Below, piece after piece: positions 1 to 10,100 of a DNA stretch of 64,000 bases (position 1 is its first letter; every line of letters starts with the position of its first letter). This DNA comes from an uncultured Lachnospiraceae bacterium. Its GTDB lineage: Bacteria > Bacillota > Clostridia > Lachnospirales > Lachnospiraceae. The translations under genes were made by a program, and so were the position numbers. Below the pieces are notes generated by a model, which had not been told where the DNA came from, did not search any database, and saw only the letters and a program-made list of their open reading frames with translations. The stretch lies in NCBI GenBank assembly GCA_947588995.1, contig CANPZI010000007.1, positions 62,001 through 126,000 on the forward strand, in the 5' to 3' direction.

Positions 1-111
1 GATATGGATCAGGTTGTAGACGGTAGGCCCGCAGACATACATGCTGACCTGACCGTCCTTAAGCGGCACGAACTCTTCTTTTCTCTTAGACAACGTATTG
101 TATACTTTCAT
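1..111 (-). CDS. cysS: cysteinyl-tRNA synthetase, N-terminal fragment cut by window edge
   Basis: These are the first 37 codons of cysteinyl-tRNA synthetase, which charges tRNA-Cys in the cytoplasm. The reverse strand reads [14 protein letters not shown] and then [14 protein letters not shown], the first conserved block of this class I synthetase; the cysteine in CGPTVY is a zinc ligand in the family. The ATG at 109-111 is preceded by GGAGGAGAGC, a strong ribosome binding site. The gene starts 32 bp after the stop of cysE, so both are probably co-transcribed, the usual Firmicutes cysE-cysS arrangement. It is too short here for the ORF track. Everything beyond residue 37 lies outside the window. 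Confidence 0.93.
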   Translation of the reverse strand, partial: MKVYNTLSKRKEEFVPLKDGQVSMYVCGPTVYNLIHI

Positions 112-143
112 GCTCTCCTCCAAACCGAAGTCTCTCCGGCCGA

Positions 144-815
144 TTACTCTCTGCTTTTCTTCAGTTCTTTCATCTCCCGCTCCAGATCGAGCAGGCGGTT
201 GGTCAGCTCCGCGTTGGCGCGCTGCAGCCCGGCGATATCCTCCCGCACGGGATCCGGCAGATTGATCTGGTCCAGTTCCTCCTGCGGCAGCATTTCATTG
301 TTGCGCTTCACCACCCTGCCGGGCACGCCGACCACGGTGGAATTGGGCGGCACTTCCTCCAGCACCACGCTGCCCGCGCCGATCTTGCTGTTGTCGCCGA
401 TCTTAAACGAGCCGAGCACTTTCGCGCCCGTGCTGATCATCACGTTGTTGCCGACGGTGGGATGCCGCTTGCCCTGCTCCTTGCCGGTACCGCCCAGCGT
501 CACGCCCTGATACAGTGTCACGTTGTCGCCGATCACGGTAGTCTCGCCTATGATGACGCCGTTGCCGTGGTCGATGAAAAAACCCCTGCCGATCTGCGCG
601 CCGGGATGAATCTCGATCCCCGTCCTGCGGACCGCTTTCTGGGAGATCCATCTGGCGAGGAAGTAATGTTTCTTCAAGTACAGCCTGTGCGCCATCCGAT
701 AATAGATCATCACCTTGAAGCTGGGGTACAGAAACACTTCCATATTGGAGTGTATCGCGGGATCACGCTCACGTATCAGTCTGATTTCCTCTTGGATATT
801 CCTGATAAAACCCAT
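144..815 (-). CDS. cysE: serine O-acetyltransferase
   Basis: Serine acetyltransferase transfers acetyl from acetyl-CoA to L-serine, giving O-acetylserine for cysteine synthesis. The 223-residue protein has the short helical N-terminal region of bacterial CysE and then a left-handed beta helix with hexapeptide repeats ([19 protein letters not shown] and [13 protein letters not shown]), ending in the family motif [10 protein letters not shown] charged helical tail of about 40 residues, probably coiled coil, follows. The ATG at 815 has an AGAAGGAAT ribosome binding site. cysS follows after 32 bp, coupling cysteine synthesis with tRNA-Cys charging. A promoter lies just upstream; the leader is too short for a T-box. 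Confidence 0.95.
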   Translation of the reverse strand: MGFIRNIQEEIRLIRERDPAIHSNMEVFLYPSFKVMIYYRMAHRLYLKKHYFLARWISQKAVRRTGIEIHPGAQIGRGFFIDHGNGVIIGETTVIGDNVTLYQGVTLGGTGKEQGKRHPTVGNNVMISTGAKVLGSFKIGDNSKIGAGSVVLEEVPPNSTVVGVPGRVVKRNNEMLPQEELDQINLPDPVREDIAGLQRANAELTNRLLDLEREMKELKKSRE

Positions 816-859
816 GTCCGATTCCTTCTCAAAAAGGTTTGTGCTTCTCTCACTACTAT

Positions 860-888
860 AAAATATGAAAAAAATGTTTGTTTGTCAA
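860..888 (-). promoter_or_regulatory. sigma-A promoter for cysE-cysS
   Basis: On the minus strand TTGACA (883-888) is followed after 17 bp by TATTTT (860-865). The -35 box overlaps the last codons of ispF. This gives a leader of about 40 nt before cysE. Confidence 0.6.
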
Positions 889-1430
889 TTCGATTTTGCC
901 GGACAGCCGCCGCAGTTCTCACAGCCGCGCGCCGCAACGTCCTCACTGTACAGCTCCCTGGGCGTGGCGAGCATACAGATGGCCTGTGCCGAGATGCCCT
1001 CGCCGCTCCCCGTAAAGCCCAGGCCTTCCTCGGTGGTCGCCTTGACGCTGACCTGCGCGGTCTCAATCTCCAGAGCCCGCGCGATATTGCGGCGCATCTC
1101 GTCGATGTACGACCGCATCTTAGGGGCCTGCGCGATAATCGTCGCGTCGATATTCTCGATCAGGAAACCGTTCTCAGTCAGCAGTTCTCCCACATGCCCG
1201 AGCAGTTTCAGCGAGGATATCCCCTCGTACGCGGGGTCCGTATCCGGAAAGTGCTTTCCGATGTCGCCCAGAGCCGCCGCGCCAAGCAGCGCATCCATAA
1301 CGGCGTGCAGAAGCACATCCGCGTCGGAGTGCCCGAGCAATCCCTTTTCATAGGGAATCTCCACTCCTCCCATGATCAACTTTCTGTTCTCCACCAGACG
1401 GTGGACGTCATATCCCATTCCGATCCGCAT
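885..1430 (-). CDS. ispF: 2-C-methyl-D-erythritol 2,4-cyclodiphosphate synthase with Cys-rich tail
   Basis: IspF makes the cyclodiphosphate intermediate of the MEP isoprenoid pathway. The sequence opens with [10 protein letters not shown], giving metal ligands Asp8 and His10; the third ligand is in [11 protein letters not shown], and the nucleotide-binding block [16 protein letters not shown] is intact. At 181 residues it is longer than the usual 155-160. The extra C-terminal stretch of about 24 residues ends in [12 protein letters not shown], a C-x2-C-x2-C pattern that is not part of the normal fold. The start has a GGCGGATC ribosome binding site. The tail may bind a metal or be neutral; that is inference. 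Confidence 0.94.
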   Translation of the reverse strand: MRIGMGYDVHRLVENRKLIMGGVEIPYEKGLLGHSDADVLLHAVMDALLGAAALGDIGKHFPDTDPAYEGISSLKLLGHVGELLTENGFLIENIDATIIAQAPKMRSYIDEMRRNIARALEIETAQVSVKATTEEGLGFTGSGEGISAQAICMLATPRELYSEDVAARGCENCGGCPAKSN

Positions 1431-1542
1431 ATGATCCGCCTTTCCCGCTCCGCGATTTTCTCCCGGTTCTCAATCTTCCTGTTTCTCTTCACATCTTAAA
1501 AGCACTTCCCGCGCCGCGCTTACGACAGATCTGCCGAACCGC

Positions 1543-2919
1543 TCACCGGCCCTGTCCGCCCTCGATTCTGTCCGTCGTCCTGAGGTAAAACAGGAGCGAC
1601 AGCGCCGTCGCCACACCCCAGCCAACCGGCCACGAGAGCCAGATACCGGAAGCGCCGAAAGGCCCCGACAGGATGTAGGCCAAAATCACCCTGAGGATCA
1701 GGTCGGTGAACGTCGATACCATAAAGCACCGCATGGCCTCCGCGCCCCGCAGCACACCATCCGCGATCAGCTTCAGGGAGACGACGAGATAGAAAGGCGC
1801 CACGATCTTCAGGAAAAGTAAGCCTGTGCGCATCGCCGTCCCCGACGCATCCTCCAGAAACAGCCGCATCATCGCCCCGCCGGCACAAAAGTACAGCAGT
1901 CCGAAGCACACCGCCACCGTAAGCGCTATCTTTACTCCCGCGCGGAAACACTCCCTGATCCGCTTCGTCTGCCCCGCGCCGAGATTCTGCGCCACAAAGC
2001 CGGAGACACCGTTGCCGAAAGTGGTGAAGCCCGTAATGACAAACGTGTTGAGCTTCACCGCCGCGGAATAGCCCGCGATCACATCCGAGCCGTAGGAATT
2101 GACGAGACTCTGGATGAAAATATTGCCCACGGAGACAAAACTCTGCTGCAGGATGCTCGGCACCGCCACCAGCGCAATCTTATATAGCATCGCCCCGGAA
2201 AAGAGCGGTGTCTTCGGCTGCGTACCGTCCTGTCCCGGCATATCGTTCCGCGCCCGGCCGTCCACCTCCCGCAGTCTGACACGAAAGGCCAAAAGCGCCA
2301 GGACGCACGCTGCGCCCTGCGCGATAAAAGTCGCCCATGCCACGCCGGCCACACCCCAGTGAAAAACCGCCACAAACAGCAAATCCAGCAGGATGTTGCC
2401 CACCGAGGAGCCGATCAGGAAATAGAGCGGCGTCCTGGAGTCGCCCAGCGAATTGAACATGCCCGTCACCACGTTGTAGAGGAACAGAAATACAAATCCG
2501 CCGATATAGATCCGCAGATAGAGTGCCCCGTCGGCAAAAATATTATCCGGCGTCCGGATCGCACGCATCATGGGCACAGTCGTCGCAAGTCCCGCCACAG
2601 TGAGAAAGGCGGACAGGAAAAAGCCAACGCACAGGACCGTGGACACCGCTGTCTTGAGTTCCCTGTAACGTCTCGCGCCAAACAGCTGGGAGATGACAAC
2701 GGAGCAGCCGATGTTGCAGCCCACCGCAACCGCCATGAAGATCATGGTGATCGGATAGGAGGCGCCCACCGCCGCCAGCGCGTCCTCCCCCGCAAACCTG
2801 CCGGCGATCATGCTGTCCGCTATGTTGTAGATCTGCTGAAATGCCACGCTGATGAACATGGGAACCGTATAGCCAAGCAATACTTTGCCGGAATCTCCCG
2901 TCGTCAGATCCTGTATCAC
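1543..2919 (-). CDS. MATE family multidrug/sodium antiporter
   Basis: This 458-residue protein has the twelve hydrophobic segments and internal two-fold repeat of the MATE (MatE) family, which exports cationic compounds in exchange for Na+ or H+. The N-terminal region (VLLGYTVPMFISVAFQQIYN, then GRFAGEDALAAVGASYP) is typical of the Clostridial NorM/DinF-like branch. Substrate cannot be read from sequence. The start is a GTG at 2917-2919 preceded by GCAGGGGC; no ATG lies close by in frame. It has no obvious operon partner: ispF lies 112 bp downstream and coaBC ends 90 bp upstream. Confidence 0.9.
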   Translation of the reverse strand: MIQDLTTGDSGKVLLGYTVPMFISVAFQQIYNIADSMIAGRFAGEDALAAVGASYPITMIFMAVAVGCNIGCSVVISQLFGARRYRELKTAVSTVLCVGFFLSAFLTVAGLATTVPMMRAIRTPDNIFADGALYLRIYIGGFVFLFLYNVVTGMFNSLGDSRTPLYFLIGSSVGNILLDLLFVAVFHWGVAGVAWATFIAQGAACVLALLAFRVRLREVDGRARNDMPGQDGTQPKTPLFSGAMLYKIALVAVPSILQQSFVSVGNIFIQSLVNSYGSDVIAGYSAAVKLNTFVITGFTTFGNGVSGFVAQNLGAGQTKRIRECFRAGVKIALTVAVCFGLLYFCAGGAMMRLFLEDASGTAMRTGLLFLKIVAPFYLVVSLKLIADGVLRGAEAMRCFMVSTFTDLILRVILAYILSGPFGASGIWLSWPVGWGVATALSLLFYLRTTDRIEGGQGR

Positions 2920-3009
2920 GCCCCTGCGCCTCTTTTCCTCTTATGATGCCTGCCTGCTTGTGCCTCAATACGCACCGCGCTGTTCCCCGCTCTCTCCCCG
3001 GATGAGGGC

Positions 3010-4203
3010 TCACGATGACCTGCGCGCCAGAATATTGTCCAGCAGCCGGTCCGCCACATCCTCCTTGCTCATCAGCGGCAGTTCCGTGGTCTCGTCTTCC
3101 GTCAGGATTGTCACCGCGTTCGTGTCCGTCCCGAAACCGGCGCCGTCCTGCTTCAGGTTGTTGGCGACGATCATGTCGATCTTCTTCTTCCGAAGCTTCG
3201 CCCGGGAGTTTTCCAGCATGTGCTCCGTCTCCATGGAGAAACCGCACAGGAACTGTCCCGCTCTGCGGTGCGCGCCGAGCCAGGCCAGAATATCCTCCGT
3301 GCGCGCAAGCGCAAGCGACAACTCTCCGTCGCCTTTCTTCAGTTTCTCATCCGCGGTCTGCGCCGGCCGGTAATCCGCCACCGCCGCCGCCTTGACGATG
3401 ATATCCTGCTCCGGTGCGGCCTCCTTGACCGCCGCCGCCATGTCCGCCGCGGACAGAACCGGCACGGTGTGCACGCCTACGGGCGGCTGCAGGCTCGTCC
3501 TGCCCGAAATCAAGGTCACCTCCGCGCCGCGCAGCATCGCCGCGCGGGCGACGGCATAGCCCATCTTGCCCGTAGAGTGATTGCTGATATAGCGCACGGG
3601 ATCGATCTTCTCCTGCGTCGGCCCCGCCGTGACAAGCACCTTCAGGCCCGCCATGTCTTTCGGGGTCAGAGCTTTCACGAGATACTCACAGAGCGTCTCC
3701 GGCTCCGGCATCTTGCCCTCACCCGTATCGCCGCAGGCCAGATAACCCTCTGCCGGGTCGATCACTTCCATGCCGTAGCGCACGAGCGTCCGCAGATTGT
3801 CCTGCACGATGGGATTTCGGTACATGCGGGTATTCATCGCCGGCGCAAAGAGTTTCGGGCAGGTGCAGGCGAGCAGTGTCGTCGTGAGCATATCGTCCGC
3901 GAGACCGTGCACGGCTTTGGCAATCACATCCGCAGACGCGGGCGCAACCAGAAATGCGTCCGCCTGTTTGGCCAGCGACACATGTTCCACCTGAAATTCA
4001 AAATTCCTGTCGAAAGTGTCTACCAGACACCTGTTCCCCGTCAGCGTCTCAAACGTGATCGGGTTGATGAAATTGACGGCGTTCTTGGTCATGATGACGG
4101 TCACATCCGCCCTCTGCTTCTTCAGCATACTGGCGAGGGACGCGATCTTGTATGCCGCGATGGACCCCGTCACGCCGAGAAGAATCTTTTTCCCCTGTAA
4201 CAT
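3010..4203 (-). CDS. coaBC: bifunctional phosphopantothenoylcysteine decarboxylase / phosphopantothenate-cysteine ligase
   Basis: CoaBC (Dfp) carries out two successive steps of coenzyme A synthesis. The N-terminal FMN-dependent CoaC half shows GVTGSIAAYK, the catalytic His in VEHVSLA, the PAMNTRMY substrate motif and the CGDTGEGK flap cysteine. The C-terminal CoaB half starts near GLKVLVTAGPTQEKIDPVR and contains KAAAVADYRP with its conserved Lys. The ORF track begins 42 codons too early; the ATG at 4201-4203 has a GGAGTGAG ribosome binding site and gives a normal 397 residues. It lies just downstream of coaX and a putative pantothenate transporter, forming a CoA cluster. Confidence 0.96.
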   Translation of the reverse strand: MLQGKKILLGVTGSIAAYKIASLASMLKKQRADVTVIMTKNAVNFINPITFETLTGNRCLVDTFDRNFEFQVEHVSLAKQADAFLVAPASADVIAKAVHGLADDMLTTTLLACTCPKLFAPAMNTRMYRNPIVQDNLRTLVRYGMEVIDPAEGYLACGDTGEGKMPEPETLCEYLVKALTPKDMAGLKVLVTAGPTQEKIDPVRYISNHSTGKMGYAVARAAMLRGAEVTLISGRTSLQPPVGVHTVPVLSAADMAAAVKEAAPEQDIIVKAAAVADYRPAQTADEKLKKGDGELSLALARTEDILAWLGAHRRAGQFLCGFSMETEHMLENSRAKLRKKKIDMIVANNLKQDGAGFGTDTNAVTILTEDETTELPLMSKEDVADRLLDNILARRSS

Positions 4204-4294
4204 AATCTCACTCCGTTTTTGTTTCCCTTTTCCCTGTTTTCCGCCATCTTCGTATAAAACTGTGACATTACGGCACAGTTTTGCGTGTCTCCCT

Positions 4295-5065
4295 TTATTC
4301 TTCGATATTCTTGTGATAAATGATGCCAAGCCCTTTCAGGGTCAGCTCATTGTCATAGATAATGTTCTGTTTGCAGTGCGGCACGATGCTGCCGGAGAGC
4401 CCGCCCGTCGCCACCACCGGCGCCTCATAGCCCAGTTCGTCGAAGATACGCTCGATCATGCCGTCCAGACAGGCCGCCTGTCCCATCACGATACCGCTCT
4501 TCATGCACTCGATGGTATTCTTGCCGATCACCCTCCTCGGCGCTTCCAGACTGATGCGCGGCAGCTGAGAGGTGCGGTTTACGAGCGACTCCAGAGAGAC
4601 TTTGACTCCCGGCAGAATCATGCCGCCGATATAGTTCTTCTTATCGTCCACCACGCTGATGGTGGTCGCCGTCCCCATATCGATCATGATGATGGGCGCG
4701 CCGTAATAGTGCAGGCCGGCGACCGCGTTGACCACCAGATCAGAGCCGAGCTGTCCCGGATTGTCCATCAGGATATTTAAGCCCGTCTTCACGCCGGGGC
4801 CGACTAAGAGCGGCGTCCTGTGGAACAGCTTCTGCAGAGCCGCTTTCACAATATTGTTGAGCGGCGGCACCACCGAGGAAATGATGCTGCCGTCTATATC
4901 TTCTATACTGATGCGGTACAGATCGAAGAGCGTCCGGAATTCCACCACATACTCCAGTTCCGTCTTGGAGAGGTTCGTGGAGACGCGCTCCACGAACCGT
5001 ACCTGCTCTTTCTCGATACAGCCGATCACAATGTTGGTGTTGCCGATGTCGATTGCCAGAATCAT
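4295..5065 (-). CDS. coaX: type III pantothenate kinase
   Basis: CoaX phosphorylates pantothenate, the first committed step to CoA. The 256-residue ASKHA-fold protein shows the phosphate-1 loop DIGNTNIVIG at the N-terminus, the phosphate-2 loop DMGTATTISVVD in the middle, GGMILPGVKVS and the adenosine motif ATGGLSG near the end. Length is normal. The ATG at 5065 follows GGAGATTTAT. It sits 48 bp after an ECF transporter S component and 91 bp before coaBC, all in one direction. Confidence 0.96.
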   Translation of the reverse strand: MILAIDIGNTNIVIGCIEKEQVRFVERVSTNLSKTELEYVVEFRTLFDLYRISIEDIDGSIISSVVPPLNNIVKAALQKLFHRTPLLVGPGVKTGLNILMDNPGQLGSDLVVNAVAGLHYYGAPIIMIDMGTATTISVVDDKKNYIGGMILPGVKVSLESLVNRTSQLPRISLEAPRRVIGKNTIECMKSGIVMGQAACLDGMIERIFDELGYEAPVVATGGLSGSIVPHCKQNIIYDNELTLKGLGIIYHKNIEE

Positions 5066-5113
5066 ATAAATCTCCTTGTATTGTTGTATTGTATCCTGAT
5101 TGTGCGCTTCAAC

Positions 5114-5938
5114 CTACTTCTTCATAGCATACACCGGCTTGACCCGCGTCAGCGCGAAACCGACACCGGCCACGATGATCGCCGCGACGACCGCCTCCAC
5201 GATACCGTTGAACGTCACCACACCCATGATGACATCGAGCACGGCCTCTCCGGCCACGCCGACCGCCTGCGCGTAGGCCTCCTTATACAGGATAAAGATG
5301 CCGCTCATGACGAAGAGCGTGTTCGTATACGCCCCCGCGAGCCCCGCATAGGCGAGCGCCACACTGGCGTTCTCCCTCTTGCTGCCGCTGAGCGTGAGCA
5401 CGATCATCAGCACGATGCCGGCGATCAGCCCGATCACCGTACACACGGCCGCGCTCAGTGCCTCCGGGAACAGACGAATCAAAAATGCCCTGACCGAGAC
5501 AAACAGAATCAAAGACGCCGCTGCATTCACGACAATCTTGCCTCTTCCCTGTCCGCCGCCGAGTGCTCTGCGGATCAAAAGATAGACAAAATAGGGGACA
5601 ATGCCCACCAGAATCCTCGGTACAAAGCAGATGTAGAGGCTCTTGAAGATGCCGGACACGCCGACCATATTGTAGGCGAGAACGGGCGAAAATACGAACG
5701 CCGACGCCGTCGCCGCCTTGAATGTGTTGTTGATAAAACTGGTGAATCCAAATACGAATCCCAAAAATGCACCTTTCTTCGGTCCGAGAAATAGCGCTCC
5801 CAGGATGACCGGGATATGAATGATCGTCGCGTTGATCACGACAAGCGGGATATACCCCAGCGGTGTGAATGCCATAATCACAATTATGGCGGTGAACAGT
5901 GCCGTAAGCACGAGTTCGTAGGTCTTTTCATTTTTCAT
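5114..5938 (-). CDS. ECF transporter S component, probably for pantothenate
   Basis: This 274-residue integral membrane protein has the S-component layout of energy-coupling-factor vitamin transporters: a short charged N-terminus (MKNEKTYELVLTALFTAII) and then about six or more membrane segments, with the loop GPKKGAFLGFVFGFTSF. S components bind a vitamin and share a common EcfA/A'/T module, which is not in this window. The position directly upstream of coaX and coaBC suggests pantothenate (PanT-like); this is inference. The ORF track start is too early; the ATG at 5938 has an AACAGGAGGATC ribosome binding site. It is somewhat longer than typical S components of about 190 residues. Confidence 0.82.
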   Translation of the reverse strand: MKNEKTYELVLTALFTAIIVIMAFTPLGYIPLVVINATIIHIPVILGALFLGPKKGAFLGFVFGFTSFINNTFKAATASAFVFSPVLAYNMVGVSGIFKSLYICFVPRILVGIVPYFVYLLIRRALGGGQGRGKIVVNAAASLILFVSVRAFLIRLFPEALSAAVCTVIGLIAGIVLMIVLTLSGSKRENASVALAYAGLAGAYTNTLFVMSGIFILYKEAYAQAVGVAGEAVLDVIMGVVTFNGIVEAVVAAIIVAGVGFALTRVKPVYAMKK

Positions 5939-5989
5939 GGTACTGATCCTCCTGTTATTATTCTCATAAATGAGATACAATACGCTGAT

Positions 5990-6018
5990 ATAGTACCACA
6001 TGGCTATTTTGTTGACAA
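5990..6018 (-). promoter_or_regulatory. sigma-A promoter for the ECF S component-coaX-coaBC cluster
   Basis: The minus strand has TTGTCA (6013-6018), a 17-bp spacer and TACTAT (5990-5995), about 52 bp from the ATG. The opposite strand of the same -35 region reads TTGACA (6012-6017), but its best downstream match for a -10 toward purC is poor. Confidence 0.7.
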
Positions 6019-6194
6019 TATGTTTTTTTGCAGTAAACAGCTGCCTGACCGAGACGTTTCCCCGCAGGCGGAGCATACCTTTCCTCCTCCGGCACTTGTC
6101 AACCGGAGACACTTATGATATATTTGACGCAGACCAAACCGCCTGCGGCCGCGCCGCCGGCGCAGAATATGACAACGATATGACGGAGGCGCTT
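6019..6194. other. divergent intergenic region upstream of purC
   Basis: This stretch separates the ECF S component from purC. It holds a short hairpin (TCCGG/CCGGA, about 6088-6107) and GC-rich sequence, but I see no purine riboswitch core and no confident purC promoter. Confidence 0.4.
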
Positions 6195-7064
6195 ATGAGC
6201 GAATTAAAACCAATCAAAGAAGGCAAGGTACGCGAAATCTACGACAACGGCGACAGCCTGATCATGGTGGCCACGGACCGCATCAGCTGCTTCGACGTGA
6301 TCCTGCACAATCAGGTGACGAAAAAAGGAACCGTGCTGACCCAGATGTCCAGATTCTGGTTTGACATGACGCAGGACATCATCCCCAACCACATGATCTC
6401 CGTGGATGTCAATGATATGCCCGCGTTCTTCAGACAGGACCGATTCAACGGCAACAGTATGCTGTGCCGCAAACTGAATATGCTGCCGGTCGAGTGCATT
6501 GTGCGCGGCTACATCACGGGCAGCGGCTGGGCGAGCTATGTCAAAGACGGGACGGTCTGCGGCATCAGGCTGCCTGAGGGTCTGCGGGAATCGGACAAGC
6601 TGCCGGAACCCATCTACACCCCCTCCACCAAGGCGGAGATCGGCGACCACGACGAGAACATCTCCTACGAGCAGAGCATCGATTATCTGGAAAAGCGCTT
6701 CCCCGGAAAGGGTGAGGAATATGCCGCCAAACTCCGCGACTATACCATCGCCCTCTACAAAAAATGCGCGGATTACGCGCTGAAGCGCGGCATCATCATC
6801 GCGGACACGAAGTTCGAGTTCGGCCTGGACGATGAGGGCAATATCGTCCTCGGCGACGAGATGCTCACCCCGGACAGCTCCCGCTTCTGGCCCGCAGAGG
6901 GGTATGAACCCGGGCACGCACAGCCCTCCTTTGACAAACAGTTCGCGAGAGACTGGCTGAAAGCCAACGAGGGGCATAACTGGACGCTCCCCGACGACAT
7001 CGTGCAAAAGACCATCGACAAATATCTGCAGGGGTACGAACTCCTGACCGGGAAAAAATTATAG
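6195..7064 (+). CDS. purC: phosphoribosylaminoimidazole-succinocarboxamide synthase (SAICAR synthetase)
   Basis: PurC condenses CAIR with aspartate using ATP in de novo purine synthesis. The protein (289 residues from this start) shows KEGKVREIYD at the N-terminus, ATDRISCFDVIL, the ECIVRGYITGSGW block and KFEFGLDDEGNIVLGDEMLTPDSSRFW, all diagnostic of the longer bacterial SAICAR synthetase. The ORF track starts 65 codons too early; ATG 6195 follows GGAGG with 5-nt spacing. An alternative ATG at 6180 is in frame. It stands alone as the only purine gene here apart from a divergent PurF-like gene at 56 kb, and ends at a strong hairpin. Confidence 0.96.
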   Translation: MSELKPIKEGKVREIYDNGDSLIMVATDRISCFDVILHNQVTKKGTVLTQMSRFWFDMTQDIIPNHMISVDVNDMPAFFRQDRFNGNSMLCRKLNMLPVECIVRGYITGSGWASYVKDGTVCGIRLPEGLRESDKLPEPIYTPSTKAEIGDHDENISYEQSIDYLEKRFPGKGEEYAAKLRDYTIALYKKCADYALKRGIIIADTKFEFGLDDEGNIVLGDEMLTPDSSRFWPAEGYEPGHAQPSFDKQFARDWLKANEGHNWTLPDDIVQKTIDKYLQGYELLTGKKL

Positions 7065-7072
7065 ACAGCCAA

Positions 7073-7105
7073 AAAGGGAGCGTTCACCGCTCCCTTTCGC
7101 TTTTC
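7073..7105. terminator. terminator between convergent purC and hybrid kinase genes
   Basis: A perfect 10-bp stem AAAGGGAGCG / CGCTCCCTTT with the loop TTCAC starts 9 bp after the purC stop and is followed by CGCTTTTCC. The A-rich left flank gives a T-rich tail on the other strand too, so it may work for both genes. Confidence 0.8.
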
Positions 7106-7128
7106 CTCTATATCTGCCGCCTGCCGTC

Positions 7129-10100
7129 CTATCCCTGCAGTTTCCGTATCATCTCGTCCGTGATGTTCATGACTTCCTCCATCATCACATCCACCACGGC
7201 CACGCGCAGTGACTCCATCAGCTCCATACAGTCATCCGGAATCCGCAGCTTTTCCAGTTCCTGCATGGCGTCGTCCACGCCGTCCAAATCAAAGCCGTCC
7301 ATGGCATCGTGCATGTTCTGAAGAATCTCTGTCAATTCTTCTTTCGTCGCCTCGCGCTTACTCTGGTTGCCGGCCTCCCCGTAGGGTTTCAGGATTTCCT
7401 TGTAGCTTCTGAGTTCCGCCAGCAGATCCGGCGTCTCGGCCATGATCGTCTCCACATCGCCCGCGTTGCCGCAGTCCTCCATGCGGTGGAACCACTCGGA
7501 CAGCCCCGCGGCACCGGCCATGCGGGCCGTATTTTTCAGGGCGTGCACTTCTATCGTATAATCGCGGATCAGGCCGTCCGCCAGGCACTTCTCCAATTTG
7601 TTCGCCTTGGCGTCGATCAGCTTGTAGAAGTCTCCCAGCAGCTTATACCACATCTTCTCACCGCCGGAGTATTTGATGCCGTCCGCCGCGTTGATGCCGG
7701 GCAGCTGCGGCAGAGCGGCATCCTGCGCCTGCTGCGGCGCCGTATGGGGCTGCTCTCCCGGCGTCCCTGCCGCGGCATCGCCGCTCTTGTCCCTCTGCGC
7801 ATTCGGATCCGCCGCAACAATCAGCTCAGGCGGCAGCCATTTCCTGAGACATTTGCAGATCTCTTTCATCTCGATGGGCTTCGCGACGAAATCGTTCATG
7901 CCCGCTTTCGCGAATTTCTCGCGCGCGTCCATGAGGGCGTTCGCCGTCAGCGCGATGATCGGCACGGTCTGGTGATATTCGTCCTCCGTCCGCCGGATCC
8001 GCTCGGTCGTCTCGATGCCGTCCATGACGGGCATCATGTGATCCATGAAGATGAGATGATACTTTTTCTTCTCCATCATCTGGATCGCCCGCTTGCCGCT
8101 GTCCGCCGTGTCGATCTGCATCTGCAGCGGCTCTAAGAGGCCGTCCGTGACCTCCAGATTGATCTCGTTGTCGTCCACCACGAGAATGGAGGCGTCCGGC
8201 GCGATAAAGTTCATATAGTCTTCCGCCTCCGGCCCGACATACATGGACTCGTGGTTGATCGTCCGGCAGAAATTCAGGCTGTAGAGCGGTTTGTTGACGG
8301 CGGTGACGCCCGCGGCGTTACACTCCTCCAGAAGCGGGTTGTGCAGCACATAGATCTCGCCCATCAGCGAGCTGTAGTTGTCCAGATCGCCCGCCAGCTT
8401 GTCATAGGACTGCTTATCCATGTAGAAACAGTCGAGCTGCTGTCTCGCCTCGCTCCACTCCTCATAGGGCACGCAGGTGACCCCATACTGCGCCGTCAGC
8501 GTCTCCAGCGCATCCCAGAGATACTTCTTGCTGAAATATCCGCCGACTTTCAGCCGTTTTCTGACCTCCTCGTCGTGAATCTCCGCCGCAGGCGTCTCAT
8601 CCGACACTTTCTGGATAATATTGAAGTAGAACTCGCTGCCCTCTCCGTAGGTACTCCTGACGCCGATGTTTCCTCCCATCATCTCCACGAGCTGTTTGGA
8701 GATGGAAAGGCCGAGCCCGGTGCCCTCCTTGCCCCGGTTCTTCTTGCTGTCCACCTGCTGGAACGCCCCGAACAGTTTATCCAGATCCTCCTCCCTGATG
8801 CCCTGGCCGGTATCCTTGACAGACACCAGAAGCTCCATATTGCCGCCGGTCACCTTGCCCACGCGGATCTGGAGCCTGACGAAGCCGCTCTCGGTAAACT
8901 TGATGGCGTTGTTGACGATATTGATGATAATCTGCCTGATGCGCAGGCCGTCGCCGCAGAGTCTGCGCGGCAGCTTTTCATCAATGTCAAAAAGGATCTC
9001 CACATCCTTGCTCCCGATCCTCGTCAAAAAGATCATGCTCAGATCGCTCAGCATGAGCATCGGATCATACTCATCCTCCACCAGCTCCAACTTGCCGGAT
9101 TCCATCTTGGAGAAGTCCAGAATATCATTCACGATATTGAGCAGGGCGTTGCCGGAATTCTTGATGTTCATCAGATAGCCCTTGTCCTGCTCCGACAGCT
9201 CCTCCCTGAGCAGAATCTCCGTCATGCCGACGATGGCGTTCATGGGGGTTCGGATCTCGTGAGTGATGTTGGAGACGAAAGTGGACTTCGCCTGATTCGC
9301 CGCCTCGGCCCGCTCCTTGAGCCCTTTCATGATATCCGCCTGCTCTTTCGCGTTTCTGGCATGATGGAAACTCTCCGTGATATCATTGAACACATACATC
9401 TTGCCGAAGTAAATGTTCTGTTTCGTGAGCAGACGGCTGCCCACCTCGTAGACGCGGTTGTCCCGCTCGATATTGGTCTTGTTGATGATACAGTCGTCCA
9501 GTTCCCCGATGATGGCGGGCAGGGAGGCATTGTTCTCCAGCGGATAGAGTTCCGCCGCTTTCTTATTTCTGTAGATCAGCGCATTGTCGTGATCCAGTAC
9601 CACCAGACCGTCGGAGAGCTCATCGATCGCCTGATCCTGCGCCAGGGACAGGGTATCCAGTACCTTGTCCTTGTAGAGGTAGGACGAGAGAATCATCACG
9701 GAGATCAGCTCCGCCACCAGCGTCGGATCATAGCCGCCGAACCAGTTGAAGATATGGCCCGCCCAGCCTAAGAGCGTGATGCCGATGATGCCATAGAACG
9801 CCAGGATTCTGTGCCGCTCCGCCTCGTTGACCCACTGGCTGTATCTGTGTATGCAGGCAAGCACCATCACAGCCGCATAGAGCGCGACGCAGCTATAATA
9901 GATCATGCACACCGGCCCCGCTTTCAGGAGCAGATGCGGGAACAGCCCGCTCTCCGTATACTCGATGCTGCTGTAATACAGGCTGTGCCTGTCGCAGGTC
10001 AAAAGCAGCATAATGGAGGCAAGATGAAAGGCGCCCAGCGCCGCCGGCACCCACTTGGGCAATCTCACCTTGCAGTACTCCATCACGAACAGGAACATGG

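Noticed and set aside
816-884. T-box riboswitch for the cysE-cysS operon
   Set aside because: The leader is only about 40 nt from the promoter found and has no T-box or specifier stem.
6019-6194. Purine riboswitch upstream of purC
   Set aside because: No conserved purine aptamer core or terminator stem is visible; only short unrelated hairpins occur.
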